Counted from the first letter of the stretch, positions 1-9,083 are shown. The stretch: DNA of 64,000 bases from G963664115 sp965216035 (GCA_965216035.1 CBDCFM010000018.1:434001-498000); one strand, 5' to 3'. A program made the numbers and translations. The notes: a model not told the origin generated them from the sequence alone.

Positions 1-1452
1 TTGGGCACCGTTGCGGACTACTTGGGACGGGCCAAGCAGGCCGGACTGGAATGGCCGCTGCCCGAAGACCTGGACGAGGCAGCGCTTGAAGCGCGGCTGT
101 TTCCCCGCGCGGGACCGGGCTCCCGGGAACGGGTGGCTCCGGATGTAGAACGGATCCACCAGGAGTTGAAGCGTGTTGGAGTCACCCTGCACCTGCTGTG
201 GGAAGAGTACCGAGAAGCGAATCCAAAGGGATATGCCTACAGCCAGTTCTGTGAGATCTACCGGCGTTGGGCCCAGAAATTGAAGCCCTCGATGCGACAG
301 GTGCACCGCGCCGGAGAGAAGACCTTCATCGACTTTTCCGGCAAACGGCCACAGCTGACGGATCCACGGACGGGCAAAGCTATTCCAGTCGAGTTGTTCG
401 TCGCTGTTCTGGGCGCCAGCGGTTACACCTACGCGGAAGCGACACCGAGCCAGAAACTCCCCGATTGGGTCGGCGTGCATATCCGCATGGTGGAGTTCTT
501 CGGCGGATCGAGCCGGATCTGGGTTCCCGACCAACTCAAGAGTGCCATTACCCAGCCCTGCCGCTATGAAGCAGGCGTCAACCGTACCTACCAGGATGAG
601 GCCGAACACTACGGCGCCGTTGTCATACCGGCCCGGCCGCGGAAAGCTCGGGACAAAGCGAAAGTTGAATCGACCGTCCTGGTCGCACAGCGGTGGATCC
701 TGGCCAGGATCCGGAATCGCACGTTCTTCAGTCTGGCCGACTTGAACGGAGCCATTCGAGAGTTGCTGGTGGAACTGAACCAGCGGCCGATGCAGAAGCT
801 TCGAGTATCCCGCCTGGAACTCTACGAGCGGCTGGATCGACCGGCATTACAGCCCCTCCCGACCAACCGGTATGAACAGGCCGAGTGGAAGGACTGTCGT
901 GTCAGCATCGATTACCACATTACCGTGGACCGCCATCCTTACAGCGTGCCCTGCCAGTTGATCCATGAGAGGGTGGAAGCGCGTTACACGGCGTCCATTG
1001 TCGAGGTCTACTACAAAGGCCGGCGCGTGACGTCCCATCGCCGTCGCTACGATCACAAGCCGTCGACTCTGTCCGAACATATGCCCAGTGCCCATCGGGC
1101 CCATGCGGAATGGACACCGTCCCGGCTGATTAGTTGGGCGGAGAAAACTGGCCCCAAGACCGGCCGCCTGGTCGAGGAGATCATGAAACGGTGGCCGCAT
1201 CCGGAACAGGGGTACCGGGCCTGCCTGGGATTGATGAGTCTAGGTCGCCGCTCCGGCGCCGAGCGGCTCGAAGCCGCCAGTGCGCGGGCGCTGCACTTGC
1301 AGTCCTATAGCTACCGCACCGTCAAGAACATCCTGTCGTCGGCCCAGGACCGGTTGCCTTTCGGGGACACCGAAACCCCACCGACGCCCCATCACGACAA
1401 CATTCGCGGCGCCGCCTACTATGCGGACCCCGAGGAGACGCACTCATGCTAA
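1..1452 (+). CDS. istA: IS21-family transposase IstA, 5' partial
   Basis: DDE-type integrase-like transposase of the IS21 family, which carries out strand transfer together with IstB. The visible 483 residues contain the catalytic core: the stretch FIDFSGKRPQLTD near residue 108 carries the first Asp, WVPDQLKSAI near 173 the second, and KAKVES near 220 the Glu. A beta-rich C-terminal domain follows (YHITVDRHPYSVP). The N-terminal DNA-binding HTH expected in IstA is missing because the reading frame runs off the left edge, so the TTG at position 1 is not the real start. It overlaps istB by 7 bp, as usual in this family. Confidence 0.9.
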   Translation: MGTVADYLGRAKQAGLEWPLPEDLDEAALEARLFPRAGPGSRERVAPDVERIHQELKRVGVTLHLLWEEYREANPKGYAYSQFCEIYRRWAQKLKPSMRQVHRAGEKTFIDFSGKRPQLTDPRTGKAIPVELFVAVLGASGYTYAEATPSQKLPDWVGVHIRMVEFFGGSSRIWVPDQLKSAITQPCRYEAGVNRTYQDEAEHYGAVVIPARPRKARDKAKVESTVLVAQRWILARIRNRTFFSLADLNGAIRELLVELNQRPMQKLRVSRLELYERLDRPALQPLPTNRYEQAEWKDCRVSIDYHITVDRHPYSVPCQLIHERVEARYTASIVEVYYKGRRVTSHRRRYDHKPSTLSEHMPSAHRAHAEWTPSRLISWAEKTGPKTGRLVEEIMKRWPHPEQGYRACLGLMSLGRRSGAERLEAASARALHLQSYSYRTVKNILSSAQDRLPFGDTETPPTPHHDNIRGAAYYADPEETHSC

Positions 1453-2204
1453 TGGAACAAACCCTGGAGAAGATGAACCAGATGAAGCTATCGGCCATGG
1501 TCGAGGCCCTGGAGCAGCAACGCCGCTCGAATCAGTACACGGATCTCGGCTTCGAGGAACGTCTGGGCCTACTGGTGGATGAGGAGTGGACGGCCCGGGA
1601 GCACCGCAAGCTCACCCGACGCCTGCGCGCGGCGAAGCTGCGCGACGCGACGGCATCGCTGGAAAACGTCGACTTCAAACATCGTCGCCGTCTGGACCGT
1701 TCCCAAGTCCTCGCCCTGGGCTCCTGCGGGTGGATCCAAGACCGGCACAATCTTCTCATCACCGGTCCGACCGGCATCGGAAAGAGTTTTCTGGCTTCGG
1801 CTTTCGTCGAACGCGCCTGCCGGCGGGGTTTTAACGCCACCTACGTCCGCATGCCTCGGCTCTTGCACCAACTGGCGGTCGGCCGTGGCGACGGCTCCTA
1901 CACCCGAGTCCTGGCCCGTCTGGCCAAAACCGATCTGCTGGCCATCGACGACTGGCTCCTGGCCCCGCTGCGCGACGCTGAACGCCGGGACCTGATCGAA
2001 GTCGTCGAGGAACGGAGCGAACGTTCCGCCATCTTGATCGCCAGCCAGCTCCCGGTCCCCGACTGGCACGGCGTCATTGGCGACCCGAACCAGGCCGACG
2101 CCATCTGCGATCGCCTCCTCCACAATGCGCACCGTATCGAACTGAAAGGGGCATCGATGCGGCAAACCAAGACCCAACCCAAGACGTTGAAGGAGTCCCG
2201 ATGA
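1446..2204 (+). CDS. istB: IS21-family helper ATPase IstB
   Basis: AAA+ ATPase that chooses the target and activates the IstA transposase. The 252 residues include a Walker A motif GPTGIGKS near residue 107, a Walker B motif LLAIDDW near 163 and the basic N-terminal helical region typical of IstB. Its length is normal for the family. The start overlaps the end of istA, which implies translational coupling. Nothing looks damaged, so an element with an intact left end would probably be mobile. Confidence 0.93.
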   Translation: MLMEQTLEKMNQMKLSAMVEALEQQRRSNQYTDLGFEERLGLLVDEEWTAREHRKLTRRLRAAKLRDATASLENVDFKHRRRLDRSQVLALGSCGWIQDRHNLLITGPTGIGKSFLASAFVERACRRGFNATYVRMPRLLHQLAVGRGDGSYTRVLARLAKTDLLAIDDWLLAPLRDAERRDLIEVVEERSERSAILIASQLPVPDWHGVIGDPNQADAICDRLLHNAHRIELKGASMRQTKTQPKTLKESR

Positions 2205-2588
2205 TCGGCGCACCGATGCATCCACACGCCGCCGCCAGGGGGTACTCCAGGCCGGCCCCGGACCCAATCGTCGCTCCTGCGCAATCCTCGCGCGAAGGAA
2301 GTGCGGGAATCCGGGTCCGGGCGCGGAACGCGCGCCTCACGCAGGGCACGGGGCCTGTGGAAACTGCCGCAGCCGTGCAAATGGGAATGGTGGCCTTCGG
2401 CCGACTTTCTCTTGATCATTTCCACCGCTGCTTGCAAAAGCCTCCGCGAAAAACGCTCCCGGCTTTCGCACAGTTACACACAGGCCGGCGGCGATTTATC
2501 ACAATAATTTTGGAAAGGACTAAAACAGGGAAAACCTGGACTCTGAAGGAATAAACTGAGACGCTAACCCGTCGCTTCGCTCCGGCGA

Positions 2589-2651
2589 GTGTTCACGATG
2601 GCCGGAATCGGTGTTCATGATTCCGGAACTGGTGTTCACGATCAGCGGAAT
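2589..2651. repeat. Three IS21 terminal repeats
   Basis: GTGTTCACGATggcCGGAAT (2589-2608), a variant GTGTTCATGATtcCGGAAC (2611-2629) and GTGTTCACGATcagCGGAAT (2632-2651) lie head to tail. IS21 elements carry multiple terminal repeats that bind IstA, so this marks the right end of the element. Confidence 0.75.
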
Positions 2652-2656
2652 ACCCA

Positions 2657-2724
2657 GAAGTGACAAAGCTCGATCAGACCGCCGCTTGAATCAATCTCCT
2701 AAACACCACTTTTGACAATAACTC
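2657..2724 (+). mobile_element. Remnant of IS256 type A right end
   Basis: These 68 bp match the last 68 bp of the intact IS256 at 45701-47086 (47019-47086): the end of the transposase gene including its stop, and the terminal inverted repeat. The rest of this copy is missing, and IS21 sequence lies immediately to the left. This is a truncated relic. Confidence 0.9.
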
Positions 2725-2798
2725 CCGATTTGCCCACTAAGCCAAGTTAACGGCCCACTAAATAGATGATGTCCGTCACCACAGGTCAGAAGTACAAC

Positions 2799-2822
2799 AA
2801 AAAAAGCCACTTCCGAGTGGCC
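2799..2822 (-). terminator. Rho-independent terminator, probably the original one of tRNA-Arg
   Basis: GCCAC-ttccga-GTGGC hairpin with seven A on its left, which is a T-run for minus-strand transcription. It sits directly beyond the 3' end of the duplicated tRNA fragment, where the terminator of the uninterrupted tRNA gene would be. Confidence 0.6.
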
Positions 2823-2827
2823 CTTGA

Positions 2828-2872
2828 ATACGCCCGACAGGATTCGAACCTGTGACCTCTGGTTCCGGAGAC
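2828..2872 (-). repeat. attL/attR-like duplicate of the tRNA-Arg 3' end
   Basis: Forty-five bases are identical to 45482-45526 and in the same orientation. They cover the 3' acceptor strand, T arm, variable loop and part of the anticodon arm of tRNA-Arg(CCG). After 2872 the sequence diverges and no 5' half follows, so this is not a functional tRNA. A 3'-terminal tRNA fragment at the far end of an element with an integrase next to the full tRNA is the standard signature of site-specific integration. Confidence 0.9.
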
Positions 2873-2953
2873 TGATTATTTAATAGCCCGTCTTTGCTTT
2901 TCAGTTACTTAGGTTTCGCTTACTACCCCTTATTTTACGCTGTTTTGACCTAT

Positions 2954-2996
2954 CTGTTCCCAATCTGTTCCCCAAAAGTGTGCGGATCTGTTCCCC
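2954..2996 (+). repeat. Three CTGTTCCC repeats, possible integrase arm sites
   Basis: CTGTTCCC at 2954-2961, CTGTTCCCC at 2965-2973 and CTGTTCCCC at 2988-2996, spaced 11 and 23 bp, each followed by AA. The group begins 82 bp inside the tRNA-derived repeat. A matching group lies about 90 bp inside the other att repeat (45371-45408). This fits arm-type binding sites of a tyrosine recombinase. It could also be a relic of an integrase gene end, since the integrase stop region has the same words. Confidence 0.5.
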
Positions 2997-3437
2997 AAAT
3001 ATACCCCCCCTATGCCGTCCTGAAGTGGTTCCATCTATCAGTTGTCACGGAGCAGTGGAGCGACTGCTCTCCGTGGAGGCAAACTGGTAAAGTTAATCAC
3101 GCCCAAGACGGGTTACTCAAAGTCGGTTGAGTACTCCAGAATTCCGAATCGAGGAGAAATCCTCCAGCCATATTCATTTCGATAGCCGTTCCTGTCCGAC
3201 TTCAACGACCGTTTCGCCGTCAAAGCCGCCCGATCGAGGCGGGCTCTTTTTACGTTGTCAAAGCGACCATTCTCGCGGACATTCTCAACGAACAGTTACG
3301 GTGACATTTTCACTGGACATCAACATGAAGATCTCATGGCAGAGTAGGTCAGAATCCAGGCATCTGAATTTGTTCGAGGTCCCTGCGGGGGGCTTCTGGA
3401 TTGGAACTGCGCTATCGAGGTAAAACCGGACTATGAA
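2997..3437. other. No gene seen; one terminator-like hairpin
   Basis: No convincing coding sequence or RNA gene was found between the repeat group and the first kinase gene. The short open frames here have no recognisable domain. The only structure noted is the hairpin at 3224-3251. Confidence 0.5.
3224..3251 (+). terminator. Hairpin with T-run
   Basis: AGCCGCC / GGCGGGCT stem with one bulge, then CTTTTT. No gene was identified just upstream on the plus strand, so what it terminates is unknown. Confidence 0.35.
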
Positions 3438-6125
3438 TCAAGGGACCGGCACCCGTTCGGTCAGTTCTTCAAACCAATTCAAGACGATGTTGATTTGGGG
3501 ACGGATGGGTTCACCGGATTCAGTCTGTTCCGCAGGGAGCATCATGATGAATCGTTCCCCGTCAGGAGTGATGTCGTAATCCCTTGAAACAATAACCGTC
3601 TCGTAACCGCTTATCGGAAGGTCTCTCTCGATTCCAAACGAGAACCCGGGTTCGGTCCGAACATCGACCATCCTGAACGATGAGCGGTCGCTCAGTCTCG
3701 ATCCCGAAGACCTGTAGTAGATTTCCGTGCCGTCGCGCGACCATCCCGAGGCCGTGCCTCCATCCTGAGTAATCTGATATACGGCGCCTGTATCCGGGAA
3801 CGGTCTCACGAACACATCACGTATTGTACCTCGACCGGACGAATAGAGGAGCCACCGTCCGTCTGGAGAGAACTCAGAACCCCATTCGTCACTGTCCGGT
3901 TGGTCAAAGAAAAGCGCCGCTTCATCATCCCCCTCAAGCGAAAGCGTCCATATGGACATAGTGTAGGGAGCAACGCCTAAGGGACGGGCCGCATTTTCAC
4001 TTCCATAAGCAGTAAAAGAAAGAGTGCGTCCGTCTGGAGACCACGCTTCGGGCCTGTGAGCAATCCCTTCATCGGGTACCGTGATACGCTCGGCGACGCC
4101 GCTTCCGTCGGCGTTCTGCCAGTAGATACTCATGGGACCGTCTCTATCCGACGCAAAGGTGATCCGTTCTCCGTCCGGGGTCCAGATCGGTCCGATGTTG
4201 TTTCCCACCTGCGTGAATTGGCGGATTGCGGTCGTTCCAGACACGTCGTACACCCAGATGTGACTTCCGTCTTCGCCGTCTGTCTCGACGACAACCCGGT
4301 CACCTTGGGGTGAGAGCCGGGGACTGCGATAGGCGTTCGGGCGAGCATTCAAAAGCTCCACGTTGCCGTTCCGGTCAACGAGTCCGAGAACTCGATCTTC
4401 AGCGACGTCCGTGACCCCGGGAACGTAAACCAGCGAACCGGAGTCGGACACAGCGTATTGCGTTGGCGGTATGCGAACACCCTCAACCAGGGGAACCGGG
4501 CCACCCGTCACGGCGAGGGTGTCCAGGTCAAACGGAGCGGCGAAAAGCACGCCGTTTAATCCATAAATGAGATGCCCGGTCAAGACATATCGAGGACGCT
4601 GTCCGGGGAACAATATCTTCCGTTCTTCCGATTCGAGTGATTGAACCCCAACCTGCCCGCCCGCAGTGTCAAACAGGACAGCACTTCCACCGGGTAGAAG
4701 CTGTGGATACCCGATGGCTCCTTCTTCCAGACGCGGGACGAGCAGTTCTGGCTCCCCCCCATCCGAAGACACTTGCATAACGCCTTCGGGTGCCCCGTAT
4801 AGAATCGTCTCCTCCACGTCCCAACTAATTCCAAGAGGGTTGCTTCCGACGTCAGTTAATGGCACGGGTGCGCCCCCCACAGCGGCGATTTTCAGCAATT
4901 GTCCCGGCTGCGAGTAAGTCAACCATTCACCGTCGGGTGAAAAAACTGGATTCGTCAAGGGTGCTTCTGTTCCAGCAATGACTCTCGAACCCAGCTCATC
5001 CATTGAGCGCAGGTAAAGCCCCCCTACTGCGTTGTACACGAGTTGACTGCCGTCGGGGGACAACCCGACAACCGGACGAGCGGTATTTCTGAAGTTGTCT
5101 TCTAGGAGTACAAAGGCAAAACGGGTAACGGGAGGGGGTTCCGGCGTCCGCACATACCACACTGCGAGTCCAGCGGCGATCATTCCGAGAACCACTGCTG
5201 CGACCCACGGCAGCTTCGACTGCGGTCTGGCCTGAATAATCTCAGCGACCGGCTGAACGAACACTCCATTCGGGTCGGCCAAGACCTTCTGAATGTCTAC
5301 TCGTGCGTCCGCGATGTCGTGGCAGCGGTCTTTGGGCTCCTTCTCCAAACAGCGTTCGATGAGTAGTCGCAGCCTCGGATGCAAATTGGCTGGCAAGCTA
5401 TTCCATTCCGGTTCAGCCCTAATGACATTTGCCAGGATGTGCGTCGTGTTCTTACCTGTGAACATCTGTCGTCCGGTTAGCATTTCAAACAGGACAACAC
5501 CAAACGACCAAATGTCGGCTCTCTTGTCCGTCGCTTCACCACTCGCTTGCTCCGGCGACATATAGGCGGCGGTCCCAAGAATGATCCCCTGCTGCGTGGC
5601 CTGCATCCTGAGTGTAGGTGAGTTGGAAATGTCCACTTCACTGCCATCTCCCGCAAATGCCTTCGCTAATCCAAAGTCGAGAACTTTGACTTTCCCTTCA
5701 TCAGTAACCTTGACGTTCGCGGGTTTCAAGTCACGGTGAATGACACCCTTCTCATGAGCCGCTTCCAACGCCTCTGCGATCTGTAGAGCCAACTTGAGCG
5801 ACTCTTCAACCTGAATAGCCCCACGTTTCACACGGTCGGCTAACGTATCCCCTTCGACGAGTTCCAAAACGAGGAAGTGGGTTCCATTGTCTTCTTCAAA
5901 CCCGTGAATGGCAGCGATGTTGGGATGATTCAGAGAAGCCAGTAATTGGGCTTCACGTCGGAAACGGGCGACACGAACAGCTTCCTTGGCAAACTCCTCA
6001 GGGAGGGTCTTGATGGCAACTTCACGCCCGAGTTTGGTGTCCTTCGCCTTCCACACTTCACCCATACCGCCTTTACCGATGGCGGAGAGGATCTCGTAAT
6101 GCGCGAGTTTGGTGCCAGATTCCAT
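3438..6125 (-). CDS. Membrane Ser/Thr protein kinase with TolB-like propeller (kinase 1, intact)
   Basis: An 895-residue Hanks-type kinase receptor. The kinase domain spans about residues 9-275: glycine loop GKGGMGEV (18-24), catalytic Lys39 in VAIK, HRDLKPANV with HRD at 130-132, DFG at 150-152 and MSPEQASG in the P+1 region. A single transmembrane segment (about 306-324, WVAAVVLGMIAAGLAVWYV) leads to a long outside domain of repeated SPDG/TPDG blades resembling TolB/PD40 beta-propellers. It ends in the tail LNWFEELTERVPVP. Kinase in the cytoplasm with a periplasmic sensor is the inferred topology; ligand and substrates are unknown. It is the only undamaged member of the five-gene kinase family in this window. 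Confidence 0.92.
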   Translation of the reverse strand: MESGTKLAHYEILSAIGKGGMGEVWKAKDTKLGREVAIKTLPEEFAKEAVRVARFRREAQLLASLNHPNIAAIHGFEEDNGTHFLVLELVEGDTLADRVKRGAIQVEESLKLALQIAEALEAAHEKGVIHRDLKPANVKVTDEGKVKVLDFGLAKAFAGDGSEVDISNSPTLRMQATQQGIILGTAAYMSPEQASGEATDKRADIWSFGVVLFEMLTGRQMFTGKNTTHILANVIRAEPEWNSLPANLHPRLRLLIERCLEKEPKDRCHDIADARVDIQKVLADPNGVFVQPVAEIIQARPQSKLPWVAAVVLGMIAAGLAVWYVRTPEPPPVTRFAFVLLEDNFRNTARPVVGLSPDGSQLVYNAVGGLYLRSMDELGSRVIAGTEAPLTNPVFSPDGEWLTYSQPGQLLKIAAVGGAPVPLTDVGSNPLGISWDVEETILYGAPEGVMQVSSDGGEPELLVPRLEEGAIGYPQLLPGGSAVLFDTAGGQVGVQSLESEERKILFPGQRPRYVLTGHLIYGLNGVLFAAPFDLDTLAVTGGPVPLVEGVRIPPTQYAVSDSGSLVYVPGVTDVAEDRVLGLVDRNGNVELLNARPNAYRSPRLSPQGDRVVVETDGEDGSHIWVYDVSGTTAIRQFTQVGNNIGPIWTPDGERITFASDRDGPMSIYWQNADGSGVAERITVPDEGIAHRPEAWSPDGRTLSFTAYGSENAARPLGVAPYTMSIWTLSLEGDDEAALFFDQPDSDEWGSEFSPDGRWLLYSSGRGTIRDVFVRPFPDTGAVYQITQDGGTASGWSRDGTEIYYRSSGSRLSDRSSFRMVDVRTEPGFSFGIERDLPISGYETVIVSRDYDITPDGERFIMMLPAEQTESGEPIRPQINIVLNWFEELTERVPVP

Positions 6126-6220
6126 GATCAGGGCTTGTCAGATCAGGATTTAGATAGCTGGGGCAGTCTAGCAGAGGAGGTGGATGCGGAAGGAATGAAA
6201 AGTCACTGGCCGCCAACCGG

Positions 6221-7462
6221 TGCCAGCTCAACCGGTCGATGCAACACCTGCATTAAGTGTCTCTGCTGGAGTTGCAAACTCCAGCGTCTTGCGGGGCCGC
6301 GTGTTGAGCTTCCTTGCAATCTTGTCCAGATGCTCCTGAGAGTGTACCGATAAGTCCGTCCTTTTGGGAAAGTACTGTCGGAGGAGGCCATTTGTGTTTT
6401 CGTTCGAACCGCGTTGCCAAGGACTTTTTGGATCACAGAAGTACACGGCAATATCGGTCGCCAGAGTGAACCGCTTGTGATCGGCCATTTCCAGACCGCG
6501 ATCCCAAGTCAGCGATTTGTAAAGTTCCGTGGGTAGTTTCCGAGCGTGTTCGATCAGTGTCGATACGACGGTCTCGGTGTCCTTACTGGAGACTTTCGCC
6601 AGCATCACGTAACGGGAGTGACGTTCGACCAGGGTCGCAATGTGGGTGTTCTTTGATCCGGCAATCAGATCGCCTTCCCAGTGACCCGGTACGGCGCGAT
6701 CTTCCACTGAAGCGGGACGCTCACGGATCGATATGACGTCGTTGATCTGCCCCCCACCCCGGCCTTTCAAGCTCGCGTGCCGGGACCGGCGAATCGTGCG
6801 TCTGGAGCGCAGATACTGAGTGAGCTCTTTCTTCAGAGCCCCGCGGGCCTGAATAAAAAGGCTGCGATAGATGGTTTCGTGTGACACGCGAAGCGACTCG
6901 TCTTCCGGCCAGGTGCGTTTCAGCCAGCCCGCAATCTGTTCCGGCGACCAGTCCTCGATGAGCTTCTCTTCAACCCGCTGCCGCAACTGGGGACAACGGG
7001 TCAGCCGGCAGGGCTTCGGACGGCGCGCACGCTCCCATGCCTGCTCATCGGCCTCCGAGGCCCGATAGTTATCATAGCCTCCATTACGAGAGATCTCCCG
7101 GCTCACTGTCGATGGGTTCCGGCCCAGTGACCGAGCGATAGTTCGCATCGATCGCCGGGCTGCAAGGCCTCGGGAAATCTCTTCACGCTCGACCAGAGTC
7201 AGGGCCTGAGGTGCGCGGCGTCGAGCTCGGGGACGGATACCTCCGTGGCGCGACAGCACTGCGTACACCGACGACGACTCTCTACCCAGCAGACGTGCAA
7301 TCACCTTGGAAGACTCCCCTCGCTCCCGTCGATTCCACACTTCGGCCAGCTCTGCCAACGTAAAGCCCCGCCGACTGCTCTGTTGTTTCTTCCTTCTTTT
7401 CTTGGGCATACACTTCACCTCTCCTTTTATGTGAAGTGTTGCATCGACCCCTTGAAATCACC
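6221..7462 (-). mobile_element. IS30-family element, copy 1
   Basis: Imperfect terminal inverted repeats of about 27 bp share the core GGTCGATGCAACAC (6234-6247 and complement at 7436-7449). The flanks show a 2-bp GG duplication (6219-6220 and 7463-7464), as expected for IS30. It lies between kinase 1 and a stub of another kinase gene. It is divergent from copies 2 and 3. Confidence 0.88.
6228..7409 (-). CDS. IS30-family transposase
   Basis: DDE transposase of about 393 residues. An N-terminal HTH resembling other IS30 proteins (VSREISRNGGYDNYRA) precedes the catalytic core: GHWEGDLIAG with the first Asp, LTWDRGLEMADHK with the second, and SNENTNGLLRQYFPK with the Glu. The start is taken at the ATG in MPKKRRKK, which follows a GAGGTG ribosome site with 6-nt spacing; a GTG three codons upstream is less likely. 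The protein differs from the 396-residue products of copies 2 and 3 at many positions, so it is an older or separately acquired copy. Confidence 0.93.
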   Translation of the reverse strand: MPKKRRKKQQSSRRGFTLAELAEVWNRRERGESSKVIARLLGRESSSVYAVLSRHGGIRPRARRRAPQALTLVEREEISRGLAARRSMRTIARSLGRNPSTVSREISRNGGYDNYRASEADEQAWERARRPKPCRLTRCPQLRQRVEEKLIEDWSPEQIAGWLKRTWPEDESLRVSHETIYRSLFIQARGALKKELTQYLRSRRTIRRSRHASLKGRGGGQINDVISIRERPASVEDRAVPGHWEGDLIAGSKNTHIATLVERHSRYVMLAKVSSKDTETVVSTLIEHARKLPTELYKSLTWDRGLEMADHKRFTLATDIAVYFCDPKSPWQRGSNENTNGLLRQYFPKRTDLSVHSQEHLDKIARKLNTRPRKTLEFATPAETLNAGVASTG

Positions 7463-7535
7463 GGATTTAACAGGCACTGACCTCGAAAGATTAAGGCGCC
7501 GGCACCCGATCCTTCAGTTCTTCGAACCAATTGAA
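7463..7535 (-). pseudogene. 3' stub of a lost kinase-propeller gene
   Basis: Read on the minus strand, 7491-7535 encodes FNWFEELKDRVPAP and a stop, the hallmark C-terminal tail of the kinase-propeller family. The rest of the gene is absent. The adjacent bases from GGATTTAACAGGCACTGACC are repeated at 11807-11826 next to a second such stub. Confidence 0.7.
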
Positions 7536-7577
7536 AGGTATAACGGCTCGCTCTTCCCGCCTCACGCTTCACGTACC

Positions 7578-9083
7578 TTATAGCTGAGCGCACACCGCTT
7601 TCACCTCGGTGTAGAGCTCAAGAGCGTCATGCCCCATTTCACGGCCCCACCCTGATTGCTTATATCCTCCGAATGGAAGTGCCGCATCGAAAATATTGTG
7701 GCAATTGATCCACACCGTTCCAGCTCTAAGTTGAGCCGCAATACGGTGGGCCTTGTTGATATCTTTCGTCCAGATCGCAGCGGCTAATCCAAAAATGCTG
7801 TCATTGGCCTTGGTGATGACGTCTTCAAGGTCAGTAAACGGTTCGGCACACACAACGGGTCCAAAGATTTCTTCCTGAATCACCTTCATGTCTTGATTGG
7901 TGTTGACCAATACGGTGGGTTCGACGAAGTATCCTTTGTCACCCAACCGGTTCCCTCCGACAATGGCTTTTGCCCCTTCGGTCATCCCCGACTCCAAATA
8001 CCCTAAAACACGCTGTTGCTGTTCATCCGAGACCAACGGGCCCATTTGTGTGTTGGTATCCATCCCTGGCCCAACCTTAATCTGTTTCGCTTGATCAGCG
8101 ACCCCCGCCACAACCGTGTCGAAAATTGCTTTTTCAACATACAGGCGTGACCCAGCACAGCAACACTGTCCATGATTGAAGAAGATCGCACTAGCCACGC
8201 CTGGAATGCTCGAATCTAAATCTGCATCGGGCAATACCAGGCTTGGAGATTTTCCACCCAGTTCGAGTGATACTTTCTTCAAGTTTCCGCCAGCCGCATT
8301 CACGATCAGTTTGCCAACTTCAGTGGAACCGGTGAAGGCCACTTTGTCGACATCCGGATGTTCGGCTAAGGCAGCCCCGGCAGTTTCCCCGAACCCTGTG
8401 ACAACGTTCACGACGCCCGGTGGGAATCCCGCTTCACAGAAAAGTTCACCGAGCAGAAGCGCAGACAACGGCGTCTGTTCAGCTGGCTTCAACACAACCG
8501 CACACCCTGCAGCTAGAGCCGGCCCTAACTTCCAAGCAGCCATCAGCAGCGGAAAATTCCACGGAATGATTTGTCCGACCACGCCAACAGGCTCACGCAG
8601 GGTATAGGCATGAAATTGTGCTCCCGGTGCGTAGGGAACAGAAATGGGAATGGTGTTACCTTCGATCTTCGTAGCCCAGCCGGCCATGTAACGGAATAAA
8701 TCAGCAGCTAGAGGCACGTCGGCAGCGCGGGCCACGCCGACTGGTTTTCCGTTATCCAACGACTCCAGCTGAGCGAGTTCCTCTGTTTTAGCCTCTATCA
8801 GATCAGCCAGCTTCCAGATAAGTTTCCCGCGTTCAGAGGGGGTCATTGTCCGCCAAGCGCCTGTTTCAAATGCAGCCCGTGCAGCCTTTACCGCCAGATT
8901 GATATCTTCCCTTTGTCCATCTGGGATTTGGGACATGACCTCCCCGGTGGCCGGATTAAAAGCAGGAAACGTTGTCCCGGAAATGGCATCAACCCACTTG
9001 CCATCTATTAGCATTTTCCGAGTCGAAGAGAGAAATTGTTGGACGTATGGAGTCACGGCTGTTTCAGCGGTCGCAACGCTCAT
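7578..9083 (-). CDS. NAD(P)-dependent aldehyde dehydrogenase
   Basis: Oxidises an aldehyde to the carboxylic acid with NAD(P)+. The 501-residue length matches class 1/2 ALDH and betaine-aldehyde dehydrogenase types. Visible motifs are IIPWNFPLLMAAWK (cofactor site), FTGSTEVGK (Rossmann glycine), LELGGKSPSLV with the general-base Glu, GQCCCAGSRLYVEK with the nucleophilic Cys, and EEIFGPVVC with the cofactor-binding Glu. The product looks complete. The substrate cannot be told. A promoter-sized space (9084-9298) lies upstream, and the only neighbours are IS debris, so it is probably transcribed alone. Confidence 0.93.
   Translation of the reverse strand: MSVATAETAVTPYVQQFLSSTRKMLIDGKWVDAISGTTFPAFNPATGEVMSQIPDGQREDINLAVKAARAAFETGAWRTMTPSERGKLIWKLADLIEAKTEELAQLESLDNGKPVGVARAADVPLAADLFRYMAGWATKIEGNTIPISVPYAPGAQFHAYTLREPVGVVGQIIPWNFPLLMAAWKLGPALAAGCAVVLKPAEQTPLSALLLGELFCEAGFPPGVVNVVTGFGETAGAALAEHPDVDKVAFTGSTEVGKLIVNAAGGNLKKVSLELGGKSPSLVLPDADLDSSIPGVASAIFFNHGQCCCAGSRLYVEKAIFDTVVAGVADQAKQIKVGPGMDTNTQMGPLVSDEQQQRVLGYLESGMTEGAKAIVGGNRLGDKGYFVEPTVLVNTNQDMKVIQEEIFGPVVCAEPFTDLEDVITKANDSIFGLAAAIWTKDINKAHRIAAQLRAGTVWINCHNIFDAALPFGGYKQSGWGREMGHDALELYTEVKAVCAQL

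Larger units (their letters stand above)
1..2651 (+). mobile_element. IS21-family element, left end outside window
   Basis: The istA and istB genes overlap and are followed by about 380 bp of non-coding DNA and a cluster of three terminal repeats at 2589-2651, which places the right end near 2651. The left end is not in the window. The element abuts a remnant of an IS256-type right end at 2657-2724, so it probably inserted into, or recombined with, an older IS256 copy. Confidence 0.85.

Noticed and set aside
3069..3170. tRNA-like stretch with TGGAGG...CCTCCA and a following GCCA
   Set aside because: The T arm and D arm do not form, and GGAG/CTCC pairs locally as a short hairpin. Not a credible tRNA.
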